Source of the DNA: JAVBRD01 sp031548365 | Lineage (GTDB): Bacteria > Bacillota > Clostridia > Christensenellales > UBA1750 | Reading direction: 5' to 3' | Length of the DNA stretch: 64,000 nucleotides | Assembly (NCBI GenBank): GCA_031548365.1 | Contig: JAVBRD010000013.1 | Coordinates: forward strand, 92,233-156,232 | Shown here: one piece after another, positions 32,595-41,070 of the stretch | How positions within the stretch are numbered: position 1 is the stretch's first letter | Layout: every line of letters starts with the position of its first letter | Position numbers and translations under genes: made by a program | Notes under the pieces: generated by a model | What the model was told of the DNA's origin: nothing | The model's input: the letters and a program-made list of their open reading frames with translations, nothing else | The model's database searches: none

Positions 32595-33743
32595 TTGAAA
32601 CAGCTCATGATTGCTGGCTTTGTGGCCATCGCCGTTCTGCTCATGTATACACCAAATGCTCATGCTGCGGATCGCGGCGTTGTGACTGCGAGTGATGTCA
32701 GGATTCGCTCAGGCCCCTCAACATCAACAGCCGTGGTCACCACGCTCGCGCGGAGAACCGAGGTCACTGTTCTTGGGCGGCAGAATGGCTGGGTGCAGGT
32801 TGTGTACGGCAACAAAACCGGGTTCATTCGTGAGGATCTTATCGGGGTTCTCGCGTCGACGGATGTGTCTCAGCAGTCGCAAACCGTCACTGTGCCCACT
32901 GCGAGCTCCGCGCTCACCGTGTTGAAAACTGGCGATACAGGCAATGATGTGTACCGATTGCAGGCGGCGCTTCATCAGCTCGGATATCTTTCGGTGAGTC
33001 CGACGGGCAACTTCGCCTCAATGACGCGCTCAGCGCTGGTGAAATATCAGGCGGCCAACGGTCTTTCGCCGGATGGCGTCGCGTGGCCCGAGACGCTGTC
33101 CAAGCTGTACTCCGGCTCGTCATCCGTCACCGCGCCTGCACAGCAGCCGGCGATGCAGACGATCACGCAGACGCAGATGGTCACACAATATGTGTACAAG
33201 GGTCTCTCTTTTTGGGGCACCCCGGAGTACGACACCATCCAGGTACCGGTAACAACAACCGTGACCGTGCCGGTGACGCAGAACCAGCCGACTGCGCCTC
33301 AGCAACCCGCGTTCTCCGCGCCGACCGCCAACGGATCGGTCGAGTGGATCGGGTGGAATCCCGGGGGGGACGCGGCATTCATCAAAAAGACTGCCGCGCT
33401 TGTCACCGATGTGCGCACCGGCGTTCAGTTTTACGTCAGACGTTTCTCTGGGTCAAACCACGCCGACGTTGAAACGCTGACCGCGTCGGACACGCAGACG
33501 CTGTTTCAACTGTATGGCGGCAAGTGGGACTGGACAGCGCGCCCGGTGTGGGTTACGGTGGGCGGGAGGACGTTCGCTGCCTCGATCAACGGGATGCCGC
33601 ACGGAACCGATACGCTGCCCGATAACGGCATGCAGGGCCAGATTTGCATTCACCTGCCGGGATCAAGGACGCACAACGGCAACACAAGCTATGAGTATGA
33701 GCTTCAAAAGGCGATCGTGGAAGCGTACACCAAGGCGCGCTGA
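32595..33743 (+). CDS. Secreted protein: SH3b, peptidoglycan-binding and unknown C-terminal domain
   Basis: A 382-residue exported cell-wall protein. TTG start at 32595, six bases after GGGAGG, gives a signal peptide ending NAHA-A (residue 24). An SH3b domain spans about 28-85 (VRIRSGPSTSTAVVTTL). A PG_binding_1 domain spans about 108-172 (GDTGNDVYRLQAALHQLGYL, KYQAANGLSPDG). A Gln/Thr/Pro-rich linker and a C-terminal domain (about 248-382) follow, containing His289, His336, Cys351, His353 and His360 in MPHG and GQICIHLPGSRTH. The domain vaguely recalls L,D-transpeptidase-type wall enzymes but lacks the normal SHGC motif. Longer upstream frame is shadow. Confidence 0.82.
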   Translation: MKQLMIAGFVAIAVLLMYTPNAHAADRGVVTASDVRIRSGPSTSTAVVTTLARRTEVTVLGRQNGWVQVVYGNKTGFIREDLIGVLASTDVSQQSQTVTVPTASSALTVLKTGDTGNDVYRLQAALHQLGYLSVSPTGNFASMTRSALVKYQAANGLSPDGVAWPETLSKLYSGSSSVTAPAQQPAMQTITQTQMVTQYVYKGLSFWGTPEYDTIQVPVTTTVTVPVTQNQPTAPQQPAFSAPTANGSVEWIGWNPGGDAAFIKKTAALVTDVRTGVQFYVRRFSGSNHADVETLTASDTQTLFQLYGGKWDWTARPVWVTVGGRTFAASINGMPHGTDTLPDNGMQGQICIHLPGSRTHNGNTSYEYELQKAIVEAYTKAR

Positions 33744-33846
33744 CGCGTTTATGAAGAGTTTGTGAATGGTCGGTTAAAGGTTTGCAAAGCCTCTATTCGC
33801 AGGTGTGTGGCTGTGTTACACTGACGCCGGAACAGGGGGAGTTCGC

Positions 33847-34527
33847 ATGCCGGTCATTTTGCTTGTGGACGACGACGAACGCATTCGCGCCATGGTGGTG
33901 GAGAGCGCCCGGGATGAGGACATGGAGATCGTTGAGGCGGGCGACGGCCTTGCCGCGCTTGAAGCGCTGGAACAGCGTGAGATTGACCTTGTCATTCTTG
34001 ATGTGATGATGCCGATGATGGACGGCTGGACTGCGCTTTCCCATATTCGACAGACATCGACTGTTCCGGTAATTTTACTGACCGCACGCGCTGAGGAACA
34101 CGACCGCCTTTACGGCTTTGATCTCGGCGCGGACGACTACGTGCCCAAGCCGTTTTCTCCGCGCGAGCTAATCGCGCGCGTCAAGGCGCTGCTTAAGCGC
34201 GCGGGAACGGGCGATGCGCAGACGTATATATCGCACCCCCCGCTCAAGATCCATCTTGAGGCGCGCACCGTTTACATTGGGGATGAAAAGCTCAACTTAA
34301 CGCCCAAAGAGTACGAGTTGATCGAAATGATGGCGAAGCATCCCATGCAGGTGTTCACGCGCGAACAGCTTTTGCGCGTGGTTTGGGGCTATGAGTTCGC
34401 GGGAGATTCACGGACAGTGGACACGCACGTCAAGTCACTTCGCGAGCGGCTGGGTAAGCACCGCAGTTTAATTGCCACCGTTTGGGGCGTAGGTTACAGG
34501 TTTGATCCGCCTGAGACAACGCAATGA
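33847..34527 (+). CDS. OmpR/PhoB-type response regulator
   Basis: A 226-residue two-component regulator. Receiver: acidic pocket DDD (8-10), phospho-acceptor Asp52 in LDVMMPMMDG, Lys101 in PKPFSP. Winged-helix DNA-binding domain from about 130 (LTPKEYELIEMMAKHP, RTVDTHVKSLRERLG). ATG at 33847 after GGGGGAG. Its stop overlaps the kinase start, so the two form one sensory system. Target genes are unknown. Confidence 0.93.
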   Translation: MPVILLVDDDERIRAMVVESARDEDMEIVEAGDGLAALEALEQREIDLVILDVMMPMMDGWTALSHIRQTSTVPVILLTARAEEHDRLYGFDLGADDYVPKPFSPRELIARVKALLKRAGTGDAQTYISHPPLKIHLEARTVYIGDEKLNLTPKEYELIEMMAKHPMQVFTREQLLRVVWGYEFAGDSRTVDTHVKSLRERLGKHRSLIATVWGVGYRFDPPETTQ

Positions 34528-35942
34528 TGAAACGATTGCTCGGAATTGTACATACACTTGTATTTCAGCTCTGGCTTGGCATGATGGCGCTTGTGTTCAT
34601 CGCAATGACTGTCCTTGTCGGCATGCAAGTGCTGTGGATTGAGCCGTCGCGTCAGGCGGCGCAGATCCAGGCTGTTGAACAGATCATCACGGGTCAGCTC
34701 TCACTGCGAAAACCGGACACTGACGCCAAGGCGTTTGCCGAGCTTGCGGATTCGCTCGGAGGCGCTTTTTATGTGTATGACCGAGAGGGCAAGCTCATTG
34801 AAAGTGGCGGGCATACGTCGGGCGCGAGCCGCTGGTCCAATGAGATGCGTGAGATTGCCATGTCCGCGCAGGATGGCGCGACCATTCACCAGACGCTGAT
34901 CTCGCCAACATTCCAGACGGCCTACTACATAGTCGCGGTCGGCCAGAGTAACGTCGCTGGCGAGGGCGCGCAAAGCCGCAGCGTGGTCGTGGCTTATCCC
35001 GTCAGGCCCACGATTTTTCTGGACAAGGTCGCCCGAAGGCAGCTTTGGGAGGCGGCTTTCGCGCTCACACTCGCGGCTGCGGCGCTCGCCGGGCTCATCG
35101 CGCGGCTGTACTCGTTGCCGATCCTCTCGCTCGACAGCGCCGCGCGAAGGCTTGCCGAAGGCGATCTGGTTGTAACGATTTCTACACGCAGGAGAGACGA
35201 GCTCGGAGACCTCGCGCGCACCATTCACAGGCTCTCTGTGTCGCTGCGCTCGGCTGAAACACTTAAGAGCGAACTCATTGCCAATGTATCCCATGAGCTT
35301 CGAACGCCGCTCGCGCTCATCCGCGGTTACGCGGAAATATTGGACGGCGGGAGCTATCTCGACGACGAACGCAGAAAGCAGCAGCTGGGCATCATCATCA
35401 GCGAGTCCGAGCGCCTCTCGCGTACCGTGGACGACCTGCTCGCGTTCTCTAAACTGCGGGCGGGCGAACAGAATCTTCGGCGCGAACCGGTCAACCTGGC
35501 GGAACTTACGGAGCACACGGTCAAGACGTATTCTTTGCCCATCGAGCAGTTCAAGCTGAACGTGTCCGTGGATATCGAGAACCCGGAAGCGTTCGTTTCG
35601 GCGGATCCCATCAAGATCATGCAGGTGCTCAGCAATCTCATGGACAACGCCGTCAACCACACCCCGGAATGCGGTTGGATCCGAATCGCCGTCGAGTCGC
35701 GCGGCGGAGACATTACTGTGCGCATGACCAACAGCGGGGAGGCCATTCCGTCAGATGTGCTTCCGCACATCTGGGATCGCTACAGACAAGCGCTGCGGGG
35801 CGGGCAAAAGCGAATGGGCACTGGCCTTGGCCTTGCGATTGTGCACGCTATACTCACTGCGCACGGTGCGAAATTTGGCGCGGACAGCAGCGAGGGGGAG
35901 ACTGCCTTCTGGTTCTCGATGCGCGCCATCGCGCAAGTGTAG
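34524..35942 (+). CDS. Membrane sensor histidine kinase
   Basis: A 472-residue kinase paired with the preceding regulator. Membrane helices at about 12-37 and 174-197 flank an extracytoplasmic sensor domain. A HAMP region spans about 195-248. HisKA has His257 in NVSHELRTPL. The ATPase domain has NLMDNAVNHT (N box), IWDRYRQA and GTGLGLAIVHAI (G2). Start overlaps the regulator stop (ATGATGA). The signal is unknown. Confidence 0.93.
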   Translation: MMKRLLGIVHTLVFQLWLGMMALVFIAMTVLVGMQVLWIEPSRQAAQIQAVEQIITGQLSLRKPDTDAKAFAELADSLGGAFYVYDREGKLIESGGHTSGASRWSNEMREIAMSAQDGATIHQTLISPTFQTAYYIVAVGQSNVAGEGAQSRSVVVAYPVRPTIFLDKVARRQLWEAAFALTLAAAALAGLIARLYSLPILSLDSAARRLAEGDLVVTISTRRRDELGDLARTIHRLSVSLRSAETLKSELIANVSHELRTPLALIRGYAEILDGGSYLDDERRKQQLGIIISESERLSRTVDDLLAFSKLRAGEQNLRREPVNLAELTEHTVKTYSLPIEQFKLNVSVDIENPEAFVSADPIKIMQVLSNLMDNAVNHTPECGWIRIAVESRGGDITVRMTNSGEAIPSDVLPHIWDRYRQALRGGQKRMGTGLGLAIVHAILTAHGAKFGADSSEGETAFWFSMRAIAQV

Positions 35943-35977
35943 AGGAACGGTATTCAACACCATAGTCTTTCGTCAAT

Positions 35978-35999
35978 GCCCGTACGCGGGCTCTTTTTT
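35978..35999 (+). terminator. Terminator of the two-component operon
   Basis: GCCCG / CGGGC stem with a TACG loop, followed by TCTTTTTT, 36 bases past the kinase stop. Confidence 0.8.
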
Positions 36000-36091
36000 C
36001 GCCCGCACATGATTTTGCGCAGCGCCTAGTCCGGCATGGATGTCCGGGCGTCCGCATAGTATGCTCTACAAAGAGCAGGGAGGGCAAGGAC

Positions 36092-36952
36092 ATGCCACGC
36101 AAAATGAAACATGGACACGGGAGGCGTGCGTCTGTGCCGCAGGGGTTGAGCAAGACGGGAGTCGTTGTGATTGCAGGTACGCTGGTGCTTGTAATCGTAG
36201 CGACGGGCCTTGGCCAGGCGATTGCGCAAAACTGGATTGTACCGCTTTACAAGCGCTTTGGAGGTGTGGAGAGCGCATCCAGCCCATCGCCGGCTGTACA
36301 GGAGAAATCGAGTGTGCAGGAGAGCATCGTGGTGGGCGCACACCCGATTTACGCGGTGCAGTTCGGCGTGTTTTCCACGCTTGAAGCGGCGCAAAGCGAA
36401 GCCGCGAACGTCATCGCGCGTGGCGCGGCGGGGTACATCATGCCCGACGACGGGCGTTATCGCGTCCTCGCGGCGGCATACAGGACGGCAGATGATGCAA
36501 GGAAAGTACGCGACAACCTGAAGAACAACCAATCAACGGACAGTGCGCTTTACACGGGCGGCTCAAGCGAGGTGAGCGTGTCCTTCAGTGGACAGCAGAA
36601 GCGCTCGGACGAGCTGAAACGCGCGTTTGCCGCGTTTGGCACGCTCATCGATGGCATGTTCTCGCTCTCGGAGGACTTTGACCGCGGTTCGGTACAGATG
36701 CCCGGTGCGATAGAGCGCGCGGCAGCGCTGCGTGATTTGCTTGACCCGCACGTGGTGGCCCTTGAATCGGCACTTGCGTCACCGGGAAACCATGCGGTGA
36801 TCCAGCGGCTTTACGACGTACTGAACGCAGCTGTGAACAGCCTGGACGACATGGTAGAAACACCGGAAAAAACAAACGTGGAAATGAGCGCAGAGATCAA
36901 GTATAATACACTTGATTTTCTCGTCGCATTTTCAGCGGCATTCGGGCAATAG
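36092..36952 (+). CDS. SPOR-domain membrane protein
   Basis: A 286-residue protein with a basic cytoplasmic N terminus (1-21), one membrane helix (about 22-46) and an external SPOR-like domain (about 86-150: IYAVQFGVFSTLEAAQSEA, YRVLAAAYRTADDARKV). SPOR domains bind denuded peptidoglycan at septa. The C-terminal 130 residues are helical and not recognised. SD GGGAGGGCAAGGA precedes the ATG. No close partner gene. Confidence 0.82.
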   Translation: MPRKMKHGHGRRASVPQGLSKTGVVVIAGTLVLVIVATGLGQAIAQNWIVPLYKRFGGVESASSPSPAVQEKSSVQESIVVGAHPIYAVQFGVFSTLEAAQSEAANVIARGAAGYIMPDDGRYRVLAAAYRTADDARKVRDNLKNNQSTDSALYTGGSSEVSVSFSGQQKRSDELKRAFAAFGTLIDGMFSLSEDFDRGSVQMPGAIERAAALRDLLDPHVVALESALASPGNHAVIQRLYDVLNAAVNSLDDMVETPEKTNVEMSAEIKYNTLDFLVAFSAAFGQ

Positions 36953-37008
36953 CGCGCCGCGGCTTTGCGGCGGTTTGAACAGGGACAAGCAGGTGTGGGG
37001 GAGATTCC

Positions 37009-37359
37009 ATGAACATTGACCAGATACGCGGCGCGCTCGATGCCAAGGTTTGCTCAGGGTCGGAGTTGCTTTCTGAGGAAGTTAAGAGTGCGTGTGGATC
37101 GGATTTGATGAGCGACGTGCTCGCGTTTGTGAAAGAACGAACGGTGCTCTTGACAGGGCTTGTCAACGCGCAGGTCATCCGAACCGCTGAAATGCTGGAC
37201 ATGGTGGCGGTTGTGTTTGTGCGGGGCAAACAACCCAGCGAGGAGATTCTCCGCATGGCCGACGAGCGGGGGATCGCGGTGCTCGCGACGTCCCACACGC
37301 TGTTCACGGCTTGTGGCATTTTGTATGCGCATGGTTTGCGCGGGGAGGCGCTTCACTGA
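37009..37359 (+). CDS. DRTGG-domain protein (first copy)
   Basis: A 116-residue stand-alone DRTGG-type domain, a presumed regulatory or ligand-binding fold. Visible core: VLLTGLVNAQVIRTAEMLDMVAVVF split around residue 45-70 and GIAVLATSHTLFTACGILY at the end. GGGGGAG precedes the ATG by 5 nt. It opens a five-gene set with an anti-sigma-like ATPase, an H-cluster-like iron-sulfur protein, a second DRTGG protein and a PHP phosphoesterase, a set conserved among clostridia near hydrogenase genes. Confidence 0.8.
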   Translation: MNIDQIRGALDAKVCSGSELLSEEVKSACGSDLMSDVLAFVKERTVLLTGLVNAQVIRTAEMLDMVAVVFVRGKQPSEEILRMADERGIAVLATSHTLFTACGILYAHGLRGEALH

Positions 37360-37360
37360 T

Positions 37361-37783
37361 ATGCCGCAGCTACGTGAGGTCTGGCCGGTCACTGCGGGTG
37401 ATTTCGCCACAGCGGGTGAGGCGTCAAGCAAGATCAAGCGAATGCTCAAAGCGATAGGCGTAGAAGCGGGGTTGATTCGCAGGATTGCCGTTGCGACATA
37501 CGAGGTCGAGATCAACATCGTCATCCATTCGGAGGGCGGAGAAATCGAGCTGGGTATGAGTGAGGACAAGATCACGGTCATAGCGCGCGACAGGGGCCCC
37601 GGCATCCCTGATATTGATCAGGCGATGTGCGAGGGTTATTCGACGGCGACGGAGGCCGTGCGCGCCATGGGTTTCGGCGCGGGCATGGGCTTGCCCAACA
37701 TGCGCAGAAACTCCGACGATTTTCACATTGCGTCCAAGATTGGCGCGGGAACCACGATCACGATGAACTTCGCTCTGGCGTAA
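37361..37783 (+). CDS. RsbW-like ATP-binding protein (anti-sigma kinase fold)
   Basis: A 140-residue GHKL ATPase domain without receiver or dimerisation domains. N box EVEINIVIHS (about 48-57), G1 DRGPGIPD (about 76-83), G2 GFGAGMGLPNM (about 105-115). This matches RsbW/SpoIIAB-type serine kinases. The ATG lies one base past the DRTGG stop. No anti-anti-sigma or sigma gene is adjacent, so it may instead act on a neighbour protein. Confidence 0.85.
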   Translation: MPQLREVWPVTAGDFATAGEASSKIKRMLKAIGVEAGLIRRIAVATYEVEINIVIHSEGGEIELGMSEDKITVIARDRGPGIPDIDQAMCEGYSTATEAVRAMGFGAGMGLPNMRRNSDDFHIASKIGAGTTITMNFALA

Positions 37784-37813
37784 TCAATGACGAGCGCGGG
37801 GAGGGGTATAGGC

Positions 37814-39124
37814 ATGCACAAGGCGCGGACGCACAGCGTCACGCTTCAGCCGGAAAAATGCGAGGGCTGCACGAACTGCATCAAGCGCTGCCCGACCGAA
37901 GCCATCCGCGTCCGAGATTCTCGCGCGCGCATCACGGCTGAGCGTTGTATTGACTGTGGCGAGTGCATCCGCGTATGTCCCTATCACGCTAAGGTCGCGG
38001 TCTCCGACCCGCTGGAGGATATGAAGCGCTTTAAGCATACCATCGCGCTGCCCGCCCCCGCGCTTTACGGGCAGTTCAAGGGGCTCGACGACATCAACCG
38101 TGTGCTCGAGGGTTTGCTTGCACTCGGATTTAACGATGTGTTCGAGGTGGCTCGCGCGGCCGAGTATGTCTCCGTCGCGGTGAAACGCCGCAAAGAGGAG
38201 CGCAAGAATCGTTATCCGGTGATCTCCGCGGCATGTCCCGTGATTGTGCGTCTCATTCAGGTGCGCTTTCCCGACTTGATCGATAACATCGTGGACATTG
38301 AGTCGCCCATGGAAGCGGCGGGTTTGATCGCCAAGCGCGAGTACTGCGAGAGGACAGGCGCGGACATTACCGACGTAGGCGCTTTTTTCATCACGCCCTG
38401 CGCGGCCAAGATGACCGCTGTCCACAACCCGCTCACGCGCGAGTTTTCTGCGGTCGATGGCGCGATTTCCATCCTCGACGTTTATGGCGCGCTGTCGTCA
38501 CAGGTCAAGGACGCGCGCGTGGAGAGGCGGCCGGTGTCCCTGCAAAAGGCGCGCGCGTATGGCGTTGGCTGGGCCAATTCTGGCGGAGAAACGTCCGCAA
38601 TGGGCGTGGATGCTTCTCTCGCGGTCGATGGCATATGGAATGTTATTCACGCGCTGGACGAGCTTGAGAACGGCAAGTTTTCCGGGCTTGAGTTTTTTGA
38701 GGGGCTGGCGTGCACGGGGGGGTGCGTGGGTGGCCCGCTCGCGTTTGAGAATCCGTTTGTGGCCAAGAACCGTCTGCGCAGGCTCATTGAGAAGCTCCCC
38801 AAGACACCGCCCGAGGAGACGGTGGCAAAAGAGGATTTCGCGCGGTATGATCTCAACGCGCAGCTGGAGATTTTGCCCAACAACGTCCTTCGTTTGGATG
38901 ACAACATCGTGGTTGCGCTTGAGAAAATGGGGCGTATCGACGAGCAGCAAAAACGCCTGCCCGGCCTTGACTGTGGCTCGTGCGGCTCTCCATCCTGCCG
39001 CGCGCTCGCCGAGGACATCGTGCGCGGTGAGGCGTCAGAGATGAACTGCATTTTCAAGCTTAAAGAAAAGGTGCGAGAGCTCGCGCAGCAAATGGTTGAC
39101 CTTGGGAATACGACGAGAATGTAG
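37814..39124 (+). CDS. Iron-sulfur protein with [Fe] hydrogenase C-terminal-like domain
   Basis: A 436-residue protein. Two ferredoxin clusters (CEGCTNCIKRCP at 16-27, CIDCGECIRVCP at 45-56) precede a hydrogenase large-subunit-like domain that retains the four H-cluster-type cysteines: Cys141 (SAACP), Cys196 (TPCAAK), Cys300 and Cys304 (ACTGGCVGG). The usual TSCCPGW, MPCxxKK and EVMACPGGC contexts are altered. A C-terminal 4Fe-4S domain (Cys387, 390, 395, 412) follows. ATG at 37814 has GGGGAGGGG 7 nt upstream. It is probably a redox or H2 sensor, not a catalytic hydrogenase; that is inference. Confidence 0.83.
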   Translation: MHKARTHSVTLQPEKCEGCTNCIKRCPTEAIRVRDSRARITAERCIDCGECIRVCPYHAKVAVSDPLEDMKRFKHTIALPAPALYGQFKGLDDINRVLEGLLALGFNDVFEVARAAEYVSVAVKRRKEERKNRYPVISAACPVIVRLIQVRFPDLIDNIVDIESPMEAAGLIAKREYCERTGADITDVGAFFITPCAAKMTAVHNPLTREFSAVDGAISILDVYGALSSQVKDARVERRPVSLQKARAYGVGWANSGGETSAMGVDASLAVDGIWNVIHALDELENGKFSGLEFFEGLACTGGCVGGPLAFENPFVAKNRLRRLIEKLPKTPPEETVAKEDFARYDLNAQLEILPNNVLRLDDNIVVALEKMGRIDEQQKRLPGLDCGSCGSPSCRALAEDIVRGEASEMNCIFKLKEKVRELAQQMVDLGNTTRM

Positions 39125-39133
39125 GTGGATTCT

Positions 39134-39481
39134 ATGACGGTACAAGAGCTGTCCGAACTGCTTGGCGCAAAAACCGTGACTAACGAAACCCCGCTTGACC
39201 GTGAGGTCATCGCGGCATATACGGGCGACCTTTTATCGTGGGTGATGACACACGCCGCCAGGGACTCGGTATGGATCACAGTGCAGACGCACATGAACGT
39301 AATCGCTGTCGCTTCCCTGCTCGATTTTTCGTGCGTGATCATACCGGAGGGAATCGCTGTACCCGAGGCCATCGCGCAGAAGGCGGACGAGGAGGGCATT
39401 ACGTTGTTAACAAGCGAAAAAACGTCGTTTGAGATCAGCGGCATGCTGTTCGCAAAAGGCATAGCGCCATCCAGAAAATAA
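39134..39481 (+). CDS. DRTGG-domain protein (second copy)
   Basis: A 115-residue relative of the protein at 37009-37359 (shared LLTSxxTSFEISGMLFAKG-type ending versus LATSHTLFTACGILYAHG). ATG at 39134, five bases after AGGTGG. It is placed between the iron-sulfur protein and the PHP enzyme. The two DRTGG copies may form a heteromer; their ligand is unknown. Confidence 0.8.
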   Translation: MTVQELSELLGAKTVTNETPLDREVIAAYTGDLLSWVMTHAARDSVWITVQTHMNVIAVASLLDFSCVIIPEGIAVPEAIAQKADEEGITLLTSEKTSFEISGMLFAKGIAPSRK

Positions 39482-40195
39482 GTGAAACTGTTTATAGACC
39501 TTCACATCCACTCTGCGCTCTCACCCTGCGCGGAGGACGAGATGACGCCCAACAACATCGCGGGCATGGCGTCGATAAAAGGACTGGACGCAATCGCAGT
39601 ATGCGATCACAACGCCGCGCGCAACCTCCCGGCACTTGAAATAACGTGCGAACGGCATGACATTGTTCTATTGCCCGGCCTTGAGTGCACCACGGCGGAA
39701 GAGGTCCACCTGCTCACCTATTTCCCTGATGTGGCCAAAGCGCTCTCGTTCGAGGAATCAATTACCCCCTTTCGCACGCGCATTCCCAACCGCGTGGACT
39801 TCTGGGGTGAGCAGCAGATACTCAATGAGAATGACGATGTCGTCGGTACTGAACCCGACTGGCTTGTGCCCGCGCTCAGTCTGACGTTGGATGAGCTTGT
39901 CGAAAGGTGCGAGGACTTGGGCGGGCTCGCCGTTCCCGCGCACATCAACCGTGGAGAAAACGGGCTTTTGACGGTGCTCGGATTCCTTCCGCCCGGCTCA
40001 CGCTTTGCCGCGATAGAGCTGTCGGCGGGTGTCCCCGAGCCTCCGCTCGATTTATCGCCATACAAAAGGCTGTACTCTTCGGACGCGCACCGCCTAAATG
40101 ACATCAGCGAGCGCGTTTTTTGTATTGAGACCGAGGAAAGAAGTCGTGCCGCGCTCTGGCAGAGTTTTATCCAGTGGCGGGCGCGAACGACGTAA
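39482..40195 (+). CDS. PHP-domain phosphoesterase
   Basis: A 237-residue PHP-fold metal-dependent phosphoesterase. Metal ligands: DLHIHSALSPC (His8, His10), AVCDHNAARN (Asp, His about 40-41), GLECTTAEEVHLL (Glu and His about 65-73), AHINRG (His) and SSDAHRL (Asp, His about 198-201). GTG start immediately after the DRTGG stop, without a clear SD, suggesting coupling. Last gene of the DRTGG set. Confidence 0.87.
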   Translation: MKLFIDLHIHSALSPCAEDEMTPNNIAGMASIKGLDAIAVCDHNAARNLPALEITCERHDIVLLPGLECTTAEEVHLLTYFPDVAKALSFEESITPFRTRIPNRVDFWGEQQILNENDDVVGTEPDWLVPALSLTLDELVERCEDLGGLAVPAHINRGENGLLTVLGFLPPGSRFAAIELSAGVPEPPLDLSPYKRLYSSDAHRLNDISERVFCIETEERSRAALWQSFIQWRARTT

Positions 40196-40211
40196 TAAAG
40201 GGGGATATGTC

Positions 40212-40664
40212 GTGATTCTGGACGATTTGGGTAACGCCGCGAGGCTTGAGCAAGAATCGGCAGGCATGCGTAAGGCGTTTGATTTTATCAGGGGTTTTGT
40301 ATCGGTGCCATTGCCCGATGGAACGTACGAGATTGAAGGCAAGGACGTCTATGCGATGGTGCAGCGCTACGATACCGTGGCGCCGGAGAGTATGCGCCTT
40401 GAGACGCACATGAAATACATTGACATCCAGATGATCGTCAGCGGCGAGGAGGCCATGGGCTGGTTGCCCTTAAAGAGCGCCAAACCAGATACGCCCTACG
40501 ACGCCGATAAGGATGTCGCGTTCTACGCGGGTGAGCCTTCCACCGTTTTTACGGTACACGAGGGTGAGTTTGCTGTATTTTATCCGAGCGACGCTCACCG
40601 GCCGAAGGGCTGGGTGGGCATGGCGTCGCCCGTGGTGAAAATCGTGGTCAAAGTTGCGGTCTGA
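40212..40664 (+). CDS. YhcH/YjgK/YiaL family protein
   Basis: A 150-residue cupin-like protein of the YhcH/YiaL family, found with sialic acid and other sugar pathways and proposed to act on sugar anomers or isomers. Features are QRYDTVAPESMRLETHMKY split near 60, DIQMIVSGEE, FYPSDAHRPKG with conserved His and Asp, and the terminal VVKIVVKV. GTG at 40212 has AAAGGGGGAT upstream. It begins 16 bases after the PHP gene, though its role seems unrelated. Confidence 0.85.
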   Translation: MILDDLGNAARLEQESAGMRKAFDFIRGFVSVPLPDGTYEIEGKDVYAMVQRYDTVAPESMRLETHMKYIDIQMIVSGEEAMGWLPLKSAKPDTPYDADKDVAFYAGEPSTVFTVHEGEFAVFYPSDAHRPKGWVGMASPVVKIVVKVAV

Positions 40665-41070
40665 TATATGCGGGGGATTTGACGCGAGCGCGACCGCATG
40701 TTTCTGCAAATCAACGCTTGCTCAGGGACTCCGCTACAAGCGGATCTCACAGGCAGACAAAATCCCGTTTTATCGGCAGGCACGTCATACAACACGCATC
40801 ACTTTTGTGGTGATGGCGTGCACCGAGCACCAGCCCGGTGTTTGGCGTCAGGACCAATCGGAAGCGTGAGGTTTGGTGCGCATGTCGCCAAACCCCACGC
40901 CGCGTTTTGCTTAAAGAACCCGTGGGTTCTTGCGGATCTCCTGAGCGAGCACGATGGGGCCGGCATCTGGCTTTGTCGACGGGCTGAGACTCCGCTTCGA
41001 GCGGAGTCTTTATTCGCGGAGTTGTCAGCCTCCCCGCATTGGGCATATGTTGGGGCATGGGGGGAGACGT
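40665..41070 (+). other. Hairpin-rich intergenic region before the subtilase gene
   Basis: No convincing gene in about 400 bases. Several hairpins are visible: GGTTTGG / CCAAACC (about 40870-40893), AAGAACCC / GGGTTCTT (40914-40931) and the terminator-like stem at 40987-41009. They could form a regulatory leader or a set of terminators for the genes to the left. No known riboswitch family was recognised. Confidence 0.4.
40987..41014 (+). terminator. Terminator-like hairpin upstream of the subtilase
   Basis: Perfect stem AGACTCCGCT / AGCGGAGTCT with a TCG loop, followed by TTATTC. It lies 57 bases before the subtilase start, so it may be an attenuator or the end of the upstream operon. Confidence 0.6.

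Noticed and set aside
34701..35660. Long minus-strand open frame opposite the sensor kinase
   Set aside because: Arg/Glu-rich antisense shadow of a complete kinase gene in GC-rich DNA.
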